This document shows positions 6,659 through 15,953 of a stretch of DNA of 64,000 nucleotides, in pieces. The notes below the pieces were generated by a model. That model saw nothing but the letters and a program-made list of their open reading frames with translations, made no database searches and was not told the DNA's origin. Every line of letters begins with the position of its first letter. Position 1 is the stretch's first letter. Origin of the DNA: Geminicoccus harenae (GTDB lineage Bacteria > Pseudomonadota > Alphaproteobacteria > Geminicoccales > Geminicoccaceae); assembly GCF_019800005.1 (NCBI RefSeq), contig NZ_JABGCL010000015.1, positions 1 to 64,000 on the forward strand. Direction: 5' to 3'. Made by a program: the position numbers and the translations under genes.

Positions 6659-9385
6659 ATGAACGTCGTCGTCGTCGAATCCCCGACCAAGGCCAAGACG
6701 ATCAACAAGTATCTGGGCGACGGATTCACCGTCCTGCCCAGCTACGGCCATGTGCGCGATCTGCCCGAGAAGGACGGCTCCGTCCTTCCCGACGACGATT
6801 TCCGCATGATCTACGAGGTCCAGGAGGACAAGAAGAAGCGGATCGACGAGATCGCCAGGGCGGTCCGGGGTGCCGATCGCCTGGTGCTTGCGACCGACCC
6901 CGACCGCGAGGGCGAGGCGATCTCCTGGCACCTGCTTTCCGCGCTGCAGGACAGGAAGGCGATCAAGAAGGGCCTGCAGGTGGAGCGGGTCCTGTTCTAC
7001 GAGGTGACCAAGCCCGCCGTGCTGGAGGCGATGCAGTCGCCGCGCCAGCTCGACCACCACCTGATCGACGCCTATCAGGCGCGCCGGGCGCTCGACTATC
7101 TGGTGGGCTTCACCCTCTCGCCCGTCTTGTGGCGCAAGCTGCAGGGTGCCCGCTCGGCCGGGCGGGTGCAGTCGGTGGCGCTGCGCCTGATCTGCGAGCG
7201 CGAGGCCGAGATCGAGGCGTTCGTCCCGCGCGAATACTGGACGATCGCGGTCGCCTGCCGGACCGAGCGCGGCGACCCCTTCACTGCCCGCCTCGCCAAG
7301 CTGAACGGCAAGAAGCTCGACCGGTTCGACCTGGCGGACGAGGCCCAGGCCATGACCGCGGTGCGCGCCATCGAGGCGGCCAGCTTCAAGGTCGGCTCGG
7401 TCGAGAAGAAGCAGGTCAGCCGCAACCCGGCACCGCCGTTCTCGACCTCGACGCTCCAGCAGGAAGCCTCGCGCAAGCTGAACTTCTCGGCGGACCGCAC
7501 CATGCGCACCGCCCAGCGCCTGTTCGAGGGCGTCAACCTGAACGGCGAGCAGGTGGGCCTCATCACCTACATGCGCACCGACAGCGTGGCCCTGTCGAAC
7601 GACGCGATCGGCCAGTGCCGCCGCTGGATCGGCAGCCGCTTCTCCGAGCGGCACCTGCCGGACAAGCCGCGCGTGTTCAAGACCAAGACCAAGAACGCCC
7701 AGGAGGCCCACGAGGCGATCCGGCCGACCGACGTGTTCCGCACGCCCAAGGAGGTCGGCCGGTTCCTCGACGACGACCAGCGCCGGCTCTACGAGCTGAT
7801 CTGGAAGCGCACGGTCGCCTCGCAAATGGCAGCGGCCCTGCTCGACCGGGTGATCGCCGAAATCGACGCCACGGACGGTTCGGTCGGCCTGCGCGCCACC
7901 GGCCAGACCGTGACCTTCCCGGGCTTTCTGGAGCTCTACCAGGAAGGCCGCGACGACCCCGCCGCGGACGACGAGGACGACGAGAGCCGGCTCCTGCCGC
8001 CGATGACGGTGGGCGAACCGGTGAAGCGCGAGGCCGTCACGCCCAGCCAGCACTTCACCGAGCCGCCGCCCCGCTTCACCGAGGCCAGCCTGGTCAAGCG
8101 CATGGAGGAGCTGGGCATCGGCCGGCCCTCCACCTATGCCTCGATCCTTTCCGTGCTCCAGGCCCGGCAATATGTGCGGCTCGAGCAGAAGCGCTTCGTG
8201 CCGGAATCGCGCGGCCGGATCGTGGTGGCCTTCCTCACCTCGTTCTTCGACCAGTATGTCCAGCCGGACTTCACCGCCAAGCTGGAGGACCAGCTCGACG
8301 ACGTGGCGTCCGGCGAGGTCGACTGGCGGGCGGTGCTGCGTGCCTTCTGGGACCCGTTCAAGGCCAGGATCGAGGACGTCAAGGAGCGCCGGGTCGCCGA
8401 GGTGATCGACGCGCTCAACGACGCGCTGGCGAGCCGGCTGTTCCCGCCACGCGAGGACGGTTCCAATCCGCGGATCTGCCCGACTTGCGGCACCGGCCAG
8501 CTCTCGCTCAAGATCGGCAAGTTCGGCGCGTTCGTCGGCTGCTCGAACTATCCGGAATGCCGCTTCACCCGCCAGCTCGATGTGCCGACGGGCGATGCGG
8601 ACGCAGCGGAGAGCAAGGATCGTCTGCTCGGCAGCGATCCGGACAATGCCGAGGAGGTCTGGCTGAAGGTCGGCCGGTTCGGCCCCTATGTACAGCGGGG
8701 CTCCGGCGAGACGGCCAAGCGCTCGTCCCTGCCGCCCAACGTCAAGCCGGACGAGCTGGACCTGGAGACGGCGCTGAAGCTCCTGGCCCTGCCGCGCGAG
8801 GTCGGGATCGACCCGGAGAGCGGCAAGCCGATCACCGCCGGCATCAACCGGTTCGGGCCGTTCGTGCAGCTCGACAAGCGCTTCGTGCGCCTTGGGCCGG
8901 ACGAGGACGTGCTGACGGTCGGGATCAACCGGGCGATCGCATTGCTGCGCGAGCCGCCGGCCCGCGGCCAGCGTGCCGCCCCGGCCGCGCTGAAGGAGCT
9001 GGGCAGCCATCCCGACAACGGCCAGCCGATCCAGCTCTTCGCCGGCCGGTTCGGGCCCTACGTGAAGTGCGGCGACGTCAATGCCAGCCTGCCCAAGTCG
9101 ATGTCGCCGGACACGCTCGATCTCACGACCGCGGCGCGGCTGATCGACGAGCGGGCGGCGCGCGGTCCCTCGGCGAAGAAGCCCAAGCGCACGGCGGCGA
9201 AGAAGGCGCCGGTGAAGAAGCAGGCCGGGGGCGAGGCCGCCGGAAAGACGGCGAAGAACGGCAAGACGACGGCAAAGACGGCACCGGCGAAGGCCAAGGC
9301 GGTTGCAGACAGCGAGACCGAGCCGGCGGCCTCGGCTGCTCCTGCAGCCAAGCCGGCCCGGCGCACCGCCGCCAAGCGAGCCTGA
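6659..9385 (+). CDS. topA: DNA topoisomerase I
   Basis: This type IA topoisomerase relaxes negative supercoils. The 908-aa protein starts with the Toprim motif VVVESPTKAKTINKYLG. The acidic cluster is in LATDPDREGEAISWHL, and the catalytic tyrosine is Tyr304 in LITYMRTDS. One Cys4 zinc finger is visible near residues 605-635 (CPTCG ... CSNYPECRF). Three topo_C repeats follow (GRFGPYV, NRFGPFV, GRFGPYV). The last 90 residues or so form a lysine/alanine-rich tail that probably binds DNA non-specifically. I chose the ATG at 6659 because the Toprim sequence starts there; an upstream in-frame start would add 35 unrelated residues. Confidence 0.97.
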   Translation: MNVVVVESPTKAKTINKYLGDGFTVLPSYGHVRDLPEKDGSVLPDDDFRMIYEVQEDKKKRIDEIARAVRGADRLVLATDPDREGEAISWHLLSALQDRKAIKKGLQVERVLFYEVTKPAVLEAMQSPRQLDHHLIDAYQARRALDYLVGFTLSPVLWRKLQGARSAGRVQSVALRLICEREAEIEAFVPREYWTIAVACRTERGDPFTARLAKLNGKKLDRFDLADEAQAMTAVRAIEAASFKVGSVEKKQVSRNPAPPFSTSTLQQEASRKLNFSADRTMRTAQRLFEGVNLNGEQVGLITYMRTDSVALSNDAIGQCRRWIGSRFSERHLPDKPRVFKTKTKNAQEAHEAIRPTDVFRTPKEVGRFLDDDQRRLYELIWKRTVASQMAAALLDRVIAEIDATDGSVGLRATGQTVTFPGFLELYQEGRDDPAADDEDDESRLLPPMTVGEPVKREAVTPSQHFTEPPPRFTEASLVKRMEELGIGRPSTYASILSVLQARQYVRLEQKRFVPESRGRIVVAFLTSFFDQYVQPDFTAKLEDQLDDVASGEVDWRAVLRAFWDPFKARIEDVKERRVAEVIDALNDALASRLFPPREDGSNPRICPTCGTGQLSLKIGKFGAFVGCSNYPECRFTRQLDVPTGDADAAESKDRLLGSDPDNAEEVWLKVGRFGPYVQRGSGETAKRSSLPPNVKPDELDLETALKLLALPREVGIDPESGKPITAGINRFGPFVQLDKRFVRLGPDEDVLTVGINRAIALLREPPARGQRAAPAALKELGSHPDNGQPIQLFAGRFGPYVKCGDVNASLPKSMSPDTLDLTTAARLIDERAARGPSAKKPKRTAAKKAPVKKQAGGEAAGKTAKNGKTTAKTAPAKAKAVADSETEPAASAAPAAKPARRTAAKRA

Positions 9386-9388
9386 GGA

Positions 9389-11662
9389 TTGCGCACCACA
9401 CGAATTCTGCCCCATGCCCGGTCGGGCCTGCCCAGCAAGCGCCAGCTCATGGAGTTCATCCAGGCAGCCGGCGGCGAGGTGCAGGTGCGCGAGGTCGCCC
9501 AGGCCTTCAGCGTCCGTGGCGACCAGCGCCATGGCCTGCGCAAGCTCCTGCGCGAGCTGCGCTCCGAGGGTGAGCTGGAAGGCCGGCCGCCGCGCCGTCA
9601 TGCGATCGCCGGCAAGCCGCCGCCGGTCATGCCGGTCACGGTGGAGGAGGTCGACGAGGACGGCGACCTGATCGCCCGGCCGATCGACGAGCTGTTCGGC
9701 GAGCTGCGCGTGCGCCTGCCCCACCATGCGCTGGAGCGCCCGGTACCGGGCCTGGACGACCGGCTGCTGATCAAGCTGTTCCGCCAGCAGGATGGCTCCT
9801 ACGAGGGCCGGGTCATCCGGGTGCTGCCGAAGGCTGCCCGGGAGGTGGTGGGCGTGGTCGAGCGGGCCGGCGACGGCTTCCGGCTGCGGCCGGCCGACCG
9901 CAAGCTCAAGCACGAGTTCCTGCTGCGTGCCGACAAGGTCGAGGTCGCGATCGGCGATCTCGTGCGCGCCCAGGTCCTGCCCGGCTGGCGGTACAGCGCG
10001 CCGCGCGCCGAGGCGGTCGAGAACCTGGGCCGGCCCGATGATCCGCGGGCGATCAGCCTCATGACGGCGATCGAGGCGGAGCTGCCCATGCAGTTCCCGC
10101 AGGCGGCCCTGGACCAGGCGGCGCAGGCGGAGCCGGTCACGCTGGCCGGGCGGACGGACCTGCGCCACCTGGAGCTGGTCACGATCGATGGCGAGGACGC
10201 CCGCGACTTCGACGACGCGGTCCATGCCGTGCCCGATCCCGAGGGGAAGAACGCCGGCGGCTACCTGATCACGGTCGCGATCGCTGACGTCGCCCATTAT
10301 GTCCGCCCGGGCGACGCGCTGGACGTGGAGGCGCGCCAGCGCGGCAACTCGGTCTATTTTCCGGACCGGGTCATCCCGATGCTGCCGGAGAAGCTCAGCA
10401 ACGATTTGTGCTCGCTCCGCCCCCACGAGGACCGTGCGTGCCTGGCCTGCGTCCTGTCGATCGACAGCCAGGGCGAGATCCGGCGCTGGAAGTTCGTGCG
10501 CGGGGTGATGAACAGCCGTGCCCGGCTCACCTATGGCGCGGTGGAGGCCCTCAAGCTCGGTGACGAAGCGGCGGTGCCGGGCGAGGTGCGCCAGCCGGTC
10601 ATGCACCTGTTCGACGCCTATGCGCTGCTGCGGGCGGCACGCGACCGGCGGGGGGCGATGGACCTGGACGTGCCCGAGCGCAAGGTCCTGTTCAGCGAGA
10701 ACGGCCTGCCGGTCGGCTTCAAGCCGCGGGAGCGGCTGGAATCCAACCAGCTCATCGAGGAGTTCATGATCGCCGCCAACGTGGCCGCGGCCTCGGAGCT
10801 GGAGGCGAGGAAGGCGGCCTGCCTGTTCCGCGTCCACGACAAGCCGGACGCGCTCAAGCTGGCGGCGCTCGCCGACTATCTGCGCGAGCTGGGCCTGCCC
10901 TGGGGCAAGAATGTCAGCAAGCCCGGCGACTTCACCCGGCTGATCGGCCGGATCGAGGACGAGGCATCGCGCCAGATCGTTTCCCAGCTGGTCCTGCGCT
11001 CCCAGGCCCAGGCCGTGTATCACCCGGACAATATCGGCCATTTCGGCCTGAACCTGCGCCGCTACGCGCATTTCACCTCGCCGATCCGCCGCTATTCCGA
11101 CCTGGTCGTTCATCGCTCGCTGATCAGCGCGCTGGGCCTGGGCGAGGGCGGGCTCGATCGCTACGACGAGGGCGAGGCGCTCTACGAATTGGGCTCGCAC
11201 CTCTCCTCGACCGAACGCCGCGCCATGGTCGCGGAACGCACCGCCTACGAGCGCTTCGTCGCCCTGTTCATGCAGGACCAGGTGGGCGCCCGGTTCGAGG
11301 CGATGGTGGCCTCGGTGCAGCGCTTCGGCCTGTTCGTGTCCCTGCTCGACAGCGGTGCGGAAGGTCTGGTTCATGTCGGCGGGCTCGGGCGCGACGACTG
11401 GATGCATGACGAGGCGCGTCATGCCCTGGTCGGCCGCTTCTCCGGCGAGGTCTATGCCCTGGGCGACCGGGTGACCGTAGAGCTGGAGGAGATCGACCAT
11501 CTGGGCGGCAAGATCTCCTTCCGCCTGGTCGAGCACCAGCCCGGCCCCGCCAGCATGGCGGCGGCCAGGCAATGGGCCAGCGGCAAGAAGCGCCGCACCG
11601 GACTGACTGGGGGGAGAACTGGCCGTGGCACGGGTGGGGGCAAGGGACGCCGTCGCTTCTGA
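9389..11662 (+). CDS. rnr: Ribonuclease R
   Basis: RNase R is a processive 3'-5' exoribonuclease that degrades structured RNA. The 757-aa protein has an N-terminal winged helix (LPSKRQLMEFIQAAGGEVQV, about residue 15 on), cold-shock domains (about 90-230), the RNB domain with the metal-binding DGEDARDFDDAVHA near residue 267 and TSPIRRYSDLVVHR near 570, and a C-terminal S1 domain (about 630-720) with a basic tail. The start appears to be the TTG at 9389, 3 bp after topA; no ATG in frame precedes the winged helix. topA and rnr are probably cotranscribed. Confidence 0.95.
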   Translation: MRTTRILPHARSGLPSKRQLMEFIQAAGGEVQVREVAQAFSVRGDQRHGLRKLLRELRSEGELEGRPPRRHAIAGKPPPVMPVTVEEVDEDGDLIARPIDELFGELRVRLPHHALERPVPGLDDRLLIKLFRQQDGSYEGRVIRVLPKAAREVVGVVERAGDGFRLRPADRKLKHEFLLRADKVEVAIGDLVRAQVLPGWRYSAPRAEAVENLGRPDDPRAISLMTAIEAELPMQFPQAALDQAAQAEPVTLAGRTDLRHLELVTIDGEDARDFDDAVHAVPDPEGKNAGGYLITVAIADVAHYVRPGDALDVEARQRGNSVYFPDRVIPMLPEKLSNDLCSLRPHEDRACLACVLSIDSQGEIRRWKFVRGVMNSRARLTYGAVEALKLGDEAAVPGEVRQPVMHLFDAYALLRAARDRRGAMDLDVPERKVLFSENGLPVGFKPRERLESNQLIEEFMIAANVAAASELEARKAACLFRVHDKPDALKLAALADYLRELGLPWGKNVSKPGDFTRLIGRIEDEASRQIVSQLVLRSQAQAVYHPDNIGHFGLNLRRYAHFTSPIRRYSDLVVHRSLISALGLGEGGLDRYDEGEALYELGSHLSSTERRAMVAERTAYERFVALFMQDQVGARFEAMVASVQRFGLFVSLLDSGAEGLVHVGGLGRDDWMHDEARHALVGRFSGEVYALGDRVTVELEEIDHLGGKISFRLVEHQPGPASMAAARQWASGKKRRTGLTGGRTGRGTGGGKGRRRF

Positions 11663-12824
11663 CCCGCCGCTGCAGCCGTCCTGGGGAATCCTGGCTCTGG
11701 TCATGGCGACCACGACCCTGGTCGGCATCGTCCTGTCCACGAGCCAGCCGCTGCTTTCCCTGGTCCTGGATCGCCACGGCGTCCCAGCCGGGCTGATCGG
11801 CCTGAATGCGGCAGCCGGCGGGTTCGGCGTGTTCCTGGTCATCCCGTTCCTGCCCCGCCTGCTGGCCCTGGGCGCCAGCCGCGCCATGCTGCTGGGCCTG
11901 GCCATCGCCGCCCTCACCTTCCTGCTCCTGCCGCTCCGGATCGACCTCTGGCTGTGGTTCGTGCTCCGCCTCGTGCAGAGCATCGGCCTGGCGCTGCTGT
12001 TCATCATGAGCGAATCGGCGGTCAACGCGCTGGTGACCGAGGAGCGGCGCGGCCGGGTGATAGGGCTCTACGGCACGCTGTTCAGCGTCGGCTACACGGC
12101 CGGCCCCGGCCTGATCGTGCTGCTCGGCAGCGAGGGCTACCTGCCGTTCGCTACCTGTGCCGCCCTCCTGGCCGCAGGCGGCATCCTCACCCTGTTCCTG
12201 GCACCGATCGACGGCCTGCTGCGCGGGGGTGCCCGGCACGGCGCCGACGTGCTGGGCAAGCTGCGCGCCACCCCGTTCGTGTTCGCGACCGCCTTCGTGT
12301 TCTCCCTGCTGGAGACCGGGCACTTCGCGCTCCTGGTGCTCTGGGGCCTGGCCGGCGGGGCGGTGGAGCAGGAGGCCGGGCTGATGGTGATGGTGCTGAT
12401 CGCCGGCAACATCCTGTTCCAGTACCCGGTGGGCTGGATCGGCGATCGGATCGGCCGGGTGCGCACGATCGTGCTGACGGCCCTGGCCGCGGCGCTGGGG
12501 CACGGCCTGATGAACACGAGCCTCGCGGCCGGCTGGCCCCTCTGGCCCGTCCTGCTGCTCACCGGCGGTGCGATCGGCAGCCTCTATTCCTGCGGCCTGT
12601 CCCTGCTCGGCCAAAGCTATGGCCGCGACCACATCGCCGCGGCCAACACCACCTACATCATGACGATCCAGATCGGCATCACGGTAGGGCCGCTCCTTGG
12701 CGGCACCGCCATGCAACTGGGGGGTGCCTGGACGCTGCCATGGGTGCTGGGGGCAGTCGCCCTCACCCTGGCGCTGGCCCGCCTGGACGTGCTCACCCGG
12801 GGGCGCCGGGGCGGCAAAGGTTGA
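11625..12824 (+). CDS. MFS transporter
   Basis: This 399-aa major facilitator superfamily protein has about 12 hydrophobic segments and the motif-A-like GDRIGRVRT loop between TM6-TM8. It belongs to the YcaD/CsbX-like single-polypeptide exporters; its substrate is unknown. The GTG start at 11625 is preceded by a good GGGGAGA ribosome site, even though it lies 38 bp inside the 3' end of rnr. The overlap suggests cotranscription with rnr. Its stop codon is embedded in the -35 element of the rpmG promoter. Confidence 0.85.
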   Translation: MARVGARDAVASDPPLQPSWGILALVMATTTLVGIVLSTSQPLLSLVLDRHGVPAGLIGLNAAAGGFGVFLVIPFLPRLLALGASRAMLLGLAIAALTFLLLPLRIDLWLWFVLRLVQSIGLALLFIMSESAVNALVTEERRGRVIGLYGTLFSVGYTAGPGLIVLLGSEGYLPFATCAALLAAGGILTLFLAPIDGLLRGGARHGADVLGKLRATPFVFATAFVFSLLETGHFALLVLWGLAGGAVEQEAGLMVMVLIAGNILFQYPVGWIGDRIGRVRTIVLTALAAALGHGLMNTSLAAGWPLWPVLLLTGGAIGSLYSCGLSLLGQSYGRDHIAAANTTYIMTIQIGITVGPLLGGTAMQLGGAWTLPWVLGAVALTLALARLDVLTRGRRGGKG

Positions 12825-12849
12825 CAAGACCCGCCGATTGCCGCTAGGT
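12821..12849 (+). promoter_or_regulatory. Sigma70-type promoter of rpmG
   Basis: TTGACA at 12821-12826 is followed after 17 bp by CTAGGT at 12844-12849. This matches the strong -35/-10 arrangement seen for alphaproteobacterial ribosomal genes. The -35 box overlaps the TGA stop of the upstream MFS gene. The predicted start site would be about 30 bp before the rpmG start. Confidence 0.6.
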
Positions 12850-12887
12850 CCGCGCCCGTTCCGGAACATTCTGCTCGGAGAAGGCCT

Positions 12888-13055
12888 GTGGCCAAGGCCG
12901 CGACCGTACTGATCAAGCTCGTCAGCACTGCTGGCACGGGCTACTTCTACACCACGAAGAAGAACACCCGCAGCACCACCGACAAGCTGTCGTTCAAGAA
13001 GTACGACCCGAAGGTGCGCAAGCACGTCGAGTTCAAAGAATCCAAGATCAAGTGA
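12888..13055 (+). CDS. rpmG: Ribosomal protein bL33
   Basis: This 55-aa protein of the large ribosomal subunit reads [20 protein letters not shown] at its start and ends [11 protein letters not shown], a typical alphaproteobacterial L33. It has none of the four zinc-binding cysteines of C+ paralogues, so it is the zinc-independent type. It uses a GTG start, preceded by GGAG (12878-12881). It has its own promoter (12821-12849) and a hairpin 3 bp after the stop. rnr-rpmG proximity is conserved in this class. Confidence 0.97.
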   Translation: MAKAATVLIKLVSTAGTGYFYTTKKNTRSTTDKLSFKKYDPKVRKHVEFKESKIK

Positions 13056-13057
13056 CC

Positions 13058-13080
13058 AACGGGCGCCTCAAGCGCCCGTT
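13058..13080 (+). terminator. Rho-independent-like terminator of rpmG
   Basis: A perfect 9-bp stem AACGGGCGC / GCGCCCGTT with the 5-base loop CTCAA starts 3 bp after the rpmG stop. It is followed by CGTCTGTTC, a modest pyrimidine run. Because the next gene is on the other strand, it may serve both directions. Confidence 0.75.
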
Positions 13081-13109
13081 CGTCTGTTCAGGCCCGTGCG
13101 GGTGTCGAT

Positions 13110-13673
13110 CTAGCGGTCGACCTGGATCGAGCCGGACAGCATCGCTGCTTCCTGCTCCCCCATGGTGTCCCCGGCATCGCGACATTCGACGGCGGTGATC
13201 AGGGCGGAAGTGTGCACTCCTGCCCGTCCGGCCGCGTCGCCGCTGCGCTGGATGGCCACGCAGGCGAGCGGCGTTCCTTCCATGGTCGTGGTGAACTGGG
13301 CCCACTCGACCTCCGGATAGCTGTTCGCCAGGCTCCCCTCCCCGGTCACCTGCGGATCCGTGCCGACCTGCTGGACCACGCTGGTGATCGGGCCGGGCCG
13401 GTAATAGGTGTCGCCGGAGCCGCGGCCGTACCAGACGATGACGAAGCCGTCCTGGCCGGTGAAGAAGGCGCTCTCGGTGCGCGCGTTCACGCCGCTCTCC
13501 ACCCGCTGATGATGCTCGCCGGTCACGCCCGGATAGCGGGGGTGCTTCAGGGTGACGGCGGCCCGCTCCGCGGGGATCTGCTGGCCCGGCCCGCTCGGCG
13601 GCGGCATGCAGGCGGCGAGTGCCAGTGTGGTGGACAGGCTCAGGACAGCGAGGGACGCGGGCAGTCGCGGCAT
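13110..13673 (-). CDS. Putative lipoprotein of unknown function
   Basis: The 187-aa protein starts MPRLPASLAVLSLSTTLALA and has a lipobox ending in Cys22 (LAAC), so it is predicted to be an envelope lipoprotein. The mature part is a soluble, mixed alpha/beta sequence with no family I recognise. It contains two further cysteines (VAIQRS nearby ACV, and VECRD), possibly a disulfide. The ATG at 13673 has a GGAG site 7 bp upstream; an earlier in-frame ATG would add 11 residues before the signal peptide. It is a single gene between rpmG (convergent) and prpE. Confidence 0.75.
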   Translation of the reverse strand: MPRLPASLAVLSLSTTLALAACMPPPSGPGQQIPAERAAVTLKHPRYPGVTGEHHQRVESGVNARTESAFFTGQDGFVIVWYGRGSGDTYYRPGPITSVVQQVGTDPQVTGEGSLANSYPEVEWAQFTTTMEGTPLACVAIQRSGDAAGRAGVHTSALITAVECRDAGDTMGEQEAAMLSGSIQVDR

Positions 13674-13954
13674 GGGAATCTCCGCCCCCGTGACGGGGGA
13701 CTGCAACCATCAGTCCTCGTTCGTACAGCCCCATGTCAAGCGCCACCCCAGCCAGCAGACGGAAGACCCGAAGCGGCTGTGGACTGCCGGCCTCGTGAGT
13801 AGCCGAGGCTGAACTCGCCCTGCCGACTTGCCGTTCTTCTTCCGCCCGTGGCCGGGTTTGGGCCCGACTACGGCGGAAGGGGAAGACAGCAGGCCATCGA
13901 CAGGCGGGCGGTCCCGGCAGGCGGTGGGTGCCGGCCTGCCGGTTCACGACGGCT
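13674..13954. other. Intergenic region with one hairpin
   Basis: No gene is recognised between the lipoprotein start and the prpE stop. The region holds the hairpin listed at 13839-13879. The segment 13690-13760, upstream of the lipoprotein, should carry its promoter, but no clear consensus was found. Confidence 0.4.
13839..13879 (-). terminator. Possible terminator after prpE
   Basis: CTTCCGCC (13839-13846) pairs perfectly with GGCGGAAG (13872-13879), with a short inner CGGG/CCCG pairing in the 25-base loop. It lies about 75 bp beyond the prpE stop. On the minus strand it is followed by AAGAACGG instead of a U tract, so intrinsic termination is uncertain. Confidence 0.35.
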
Positions 13955-15856
13955 TCAGGCGGCTGCCTGCGCGTAGCCCAGTTCCTGGAGGGCGGTGCGG
14001 ATGTCGTCCAGCGTCGAGGGATCCTCGATCGTGGGCGGCATCGTCCACTCCTTGCCGTCGGCGATCTTCTTGATCGTGCCGCGCAGGATCTTGCCCGACC
14101 GGGTCTTGGGCAGCTTGCGTATCACCTTGGCCAGCTTGAACGCGGCCACCGGCCCGATCTCCTGGCGCACCATGGCGACGGCCTCCTGCTCGACCTGGGC
14201 GGGCGGCTCGTCGATGCCGGCCTTGAGCACCAGGAGGCCCAGCGGCAGCTCGCCCTTGAGCCGGTCGGCCACGCCCACCACCGCACATTCCGCCACGGCC
14301 GGATGGGCGGCCAGCACCTCCTCGATCTGCCCGGTCGACAGGCGGTGCCCGGCCACGTTGATCACGTCGTCGATCCGGCCCATCACGAACAGATAGCCGT
14401 CCTCGTCGCGATGGCCGGCATCGCCGGTCAGGTAGTAGCCGGGATAGCGGCTCAGATAGTTCTGGCGGAACCGCTCCTCGCTGCCCCAGAGCGTGTTCAG
14501 GCAGGCCGGCGGCAGCGGCAGGCGGATGCAGATGTCGCCCTGCTGCCCGGCTGGGACCTCATGGCCGTTCTCGTCCAGAATGCGCACGTCATAGCCGGGT
14601 GCCGGCAGGGTCGGCGAGCCCGGCTTCACCGGCAGATGCTCGATCCCGAGATAGTTGGCGGCGATCGCCCAGCCGGTCTCGGTCTGCCACCAGTGGTCGA
14701 TCACCGGCACGCCCAGATTCTGCTCGGCCCAGCGCAGCGTCTCCGGGTCGCAGCGCTCGCCGGCCAGGAACAAAGCGCGCAGGCCGGACAGGTCGTGGCG
14801 GTGCATCAGCACCGCGTCCGGATCCTCGCGGCGGATCGCCCGGAAGGCGGTGGGGGCGGTGAACATCACCTTCACCCCGTGTTCCGCGATCACCCGCCAG
14901 AACGCCCCCGCATCCGGCGTGCCGACCGGCTTGCCCTCGTAGATCACGGTCGTGCTGCCGTTCAGCAGCGGCGCGTAGACGATGTAGCTGTGCCCGACCA
15001 CCCAGCCGACATCCGAGGCCGTCCAGAACACCTCCCCCGGCTGGACGCCGTAGATGTGGCGCATCGACCAGAGCAAGGCGGTGGCATGGCCGCCATGATC
15101 GCGCACGATGCCCTTGGGCAGGCCGGTCGTGCCGGAGGTGTAGAGGATGTAGAGCGGGTCGGTGGCGGCGACCGGAACGCAGGCTGCCGGCTCGGTACGC
15201 TCCATGGCCTCCGCCCAGTCCAGGTCGCGGCCGGGGTCGAGCTGGGCTTCGGCCTGCGGGCGCTGCAGGACGATGCAGCGCTCCGGGCGGTGGCCGGCCC
15301 TGGCCAGCGCATCGTCGACCAGCGGCTTGTAGGGCACCAGCCGGCCGGGCTCGATGCCGCACGACGCGCAGACGATCACTTTGGGCGTGGCATCGTCGAT
15401 CCGGGTGGCCAGCTCCTTGGCGGCGAACCCGCCGAACACCACCGAATGGACGGCACCGATCCTGGCACAGGCCAGCATCGCGATCGCGGCCTCGGGGATC
15501 ATCGGCATGTAGACGATCACCCGGTCGCCCTTCGCCACGCCCTGGGCCCGCAGCACGCCGGCAAAGCGCGCCACCTGGTCCTGGAGCTCGGCATAGGTGA
15601 GCCTGCGGGTCGTGCCGGTCACCGGGCTGTCGTGGATGATGGCGACCTGGTCCCCGCGGCCGGCCGCCACGTGCCGGTCCACGGCATTGTGGCAGGTGTT
15701 CAGGACCCCGCCCTCGAACCAGCGATAGCGCGGCGGCTCGTCGAAGTTCAGGACCCGGTCCCACGGCCGCTCCCAGTGCAGCGCCCGGGCCGCCTCGGCC
15801 CAGAACCCTTCCGGATCGGCCAGCGATTGCTCATGGATCGCCCGATAGCTGCTCAT
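13955..15856 (-). CDS. prpE: Propionyl-CoA synthetase (acyl-CoA synthetase, ANL superfamily)
   Basis: This 633-aa enzyme activates a short-chain acid, probably propionate, to its CoA thioester via an acyl-adenylate. The AMP-binding loop YTSGTTGLPKG is at residues 239-249 and the C-terminal catalytic lysine is about Lys589 in TRSGKILRG. PrpE-like signatures that distinguish it from acetyl-CoA synthetase are GGVLNTCHNAVDRH (about 49-62) and KVMFTAPTAFRAIRREDP. A strong GGGGAGGGG ribosome site precedes the ATG. It is divergent from the aruI-like gene, with a 97-bp gap. Acetate or acrylate activity cannot be excluded. Confidence 0.88.
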   Translation of the reverse strand: MSSYRAIHEQSLADPEGFWAEAARALHWERPWDRVLNFDEPPRYRWFEGGVLNTCHNAVDRHVAAGRGDQVAIIHDSPVTGTTRRLTYAELQDQVARFAGVLRAQGVAKGDRVIVYMPMIPEAAIAMLACARIGAVHSVVFGGFAAKELATRIDDATPKVIVCASCGIEPGRLVPYKPLVDDALARAGHRPERCIVLQRPQAEAQLDPGRDLDWAEAMERTEPAACVPVAATDPLYILYTSGTTGLPKGIVRDHGGHATALLWSMRHIYGVQPGEVFWTASDVGWVVGHSYIVYAPLLNGSTTVIYEGKPVGTPDAGAFWRVIAEHGVKVMFTAPTAFRAIRREDPDAVLMHRHDLSGLRALFLAGERCDPETLRWAEQNLGVPVIDHWWQTETGWAIAANYLGIEHLPVKPGSPTLPAPGYDVRILDENGHEVPAGQQGDICIRLPLPPACLNTLWGSEERFRQNYLSRYPGYYLTGDAGHRDEDGYLFVMGRIDDVINVAGHRLSTGQIEEVLAAHPAVAECAVVGVADRLKGELPLGLLVLKAGIDEPPAQVEQEAVAMVRQEIGPVAAFKLAKVIRKLPKTRSGKILRGTIKKIADGKEWTMPPTIEDPSTLDDIRTALQELGYAQAAA

Positions 15857-15953
15857 TCCCCTCCCCCTGGTCGGCGCCGATCACTGCCGGATGCGGTTGC
15901 CGCGCCGGCTGGCGCGAGGGCACGATAGGCCCACAGCCAGGAAGGATCACGCG

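Noticed and set aside
9170..9385. Repeated Lys/Ala codons at the 3' end of topA as a tandem repeat
   Set aside because: This is the normal basic tail of topoisomerase I in high-GC bacteria, not a distinct element.
6320..12025. 1901-codon minus-strand ORF opposite topA and rnr
   Set aside because: High-GC shadow frame. It lacks any family similarity and lies fully opposite well-supported genes.
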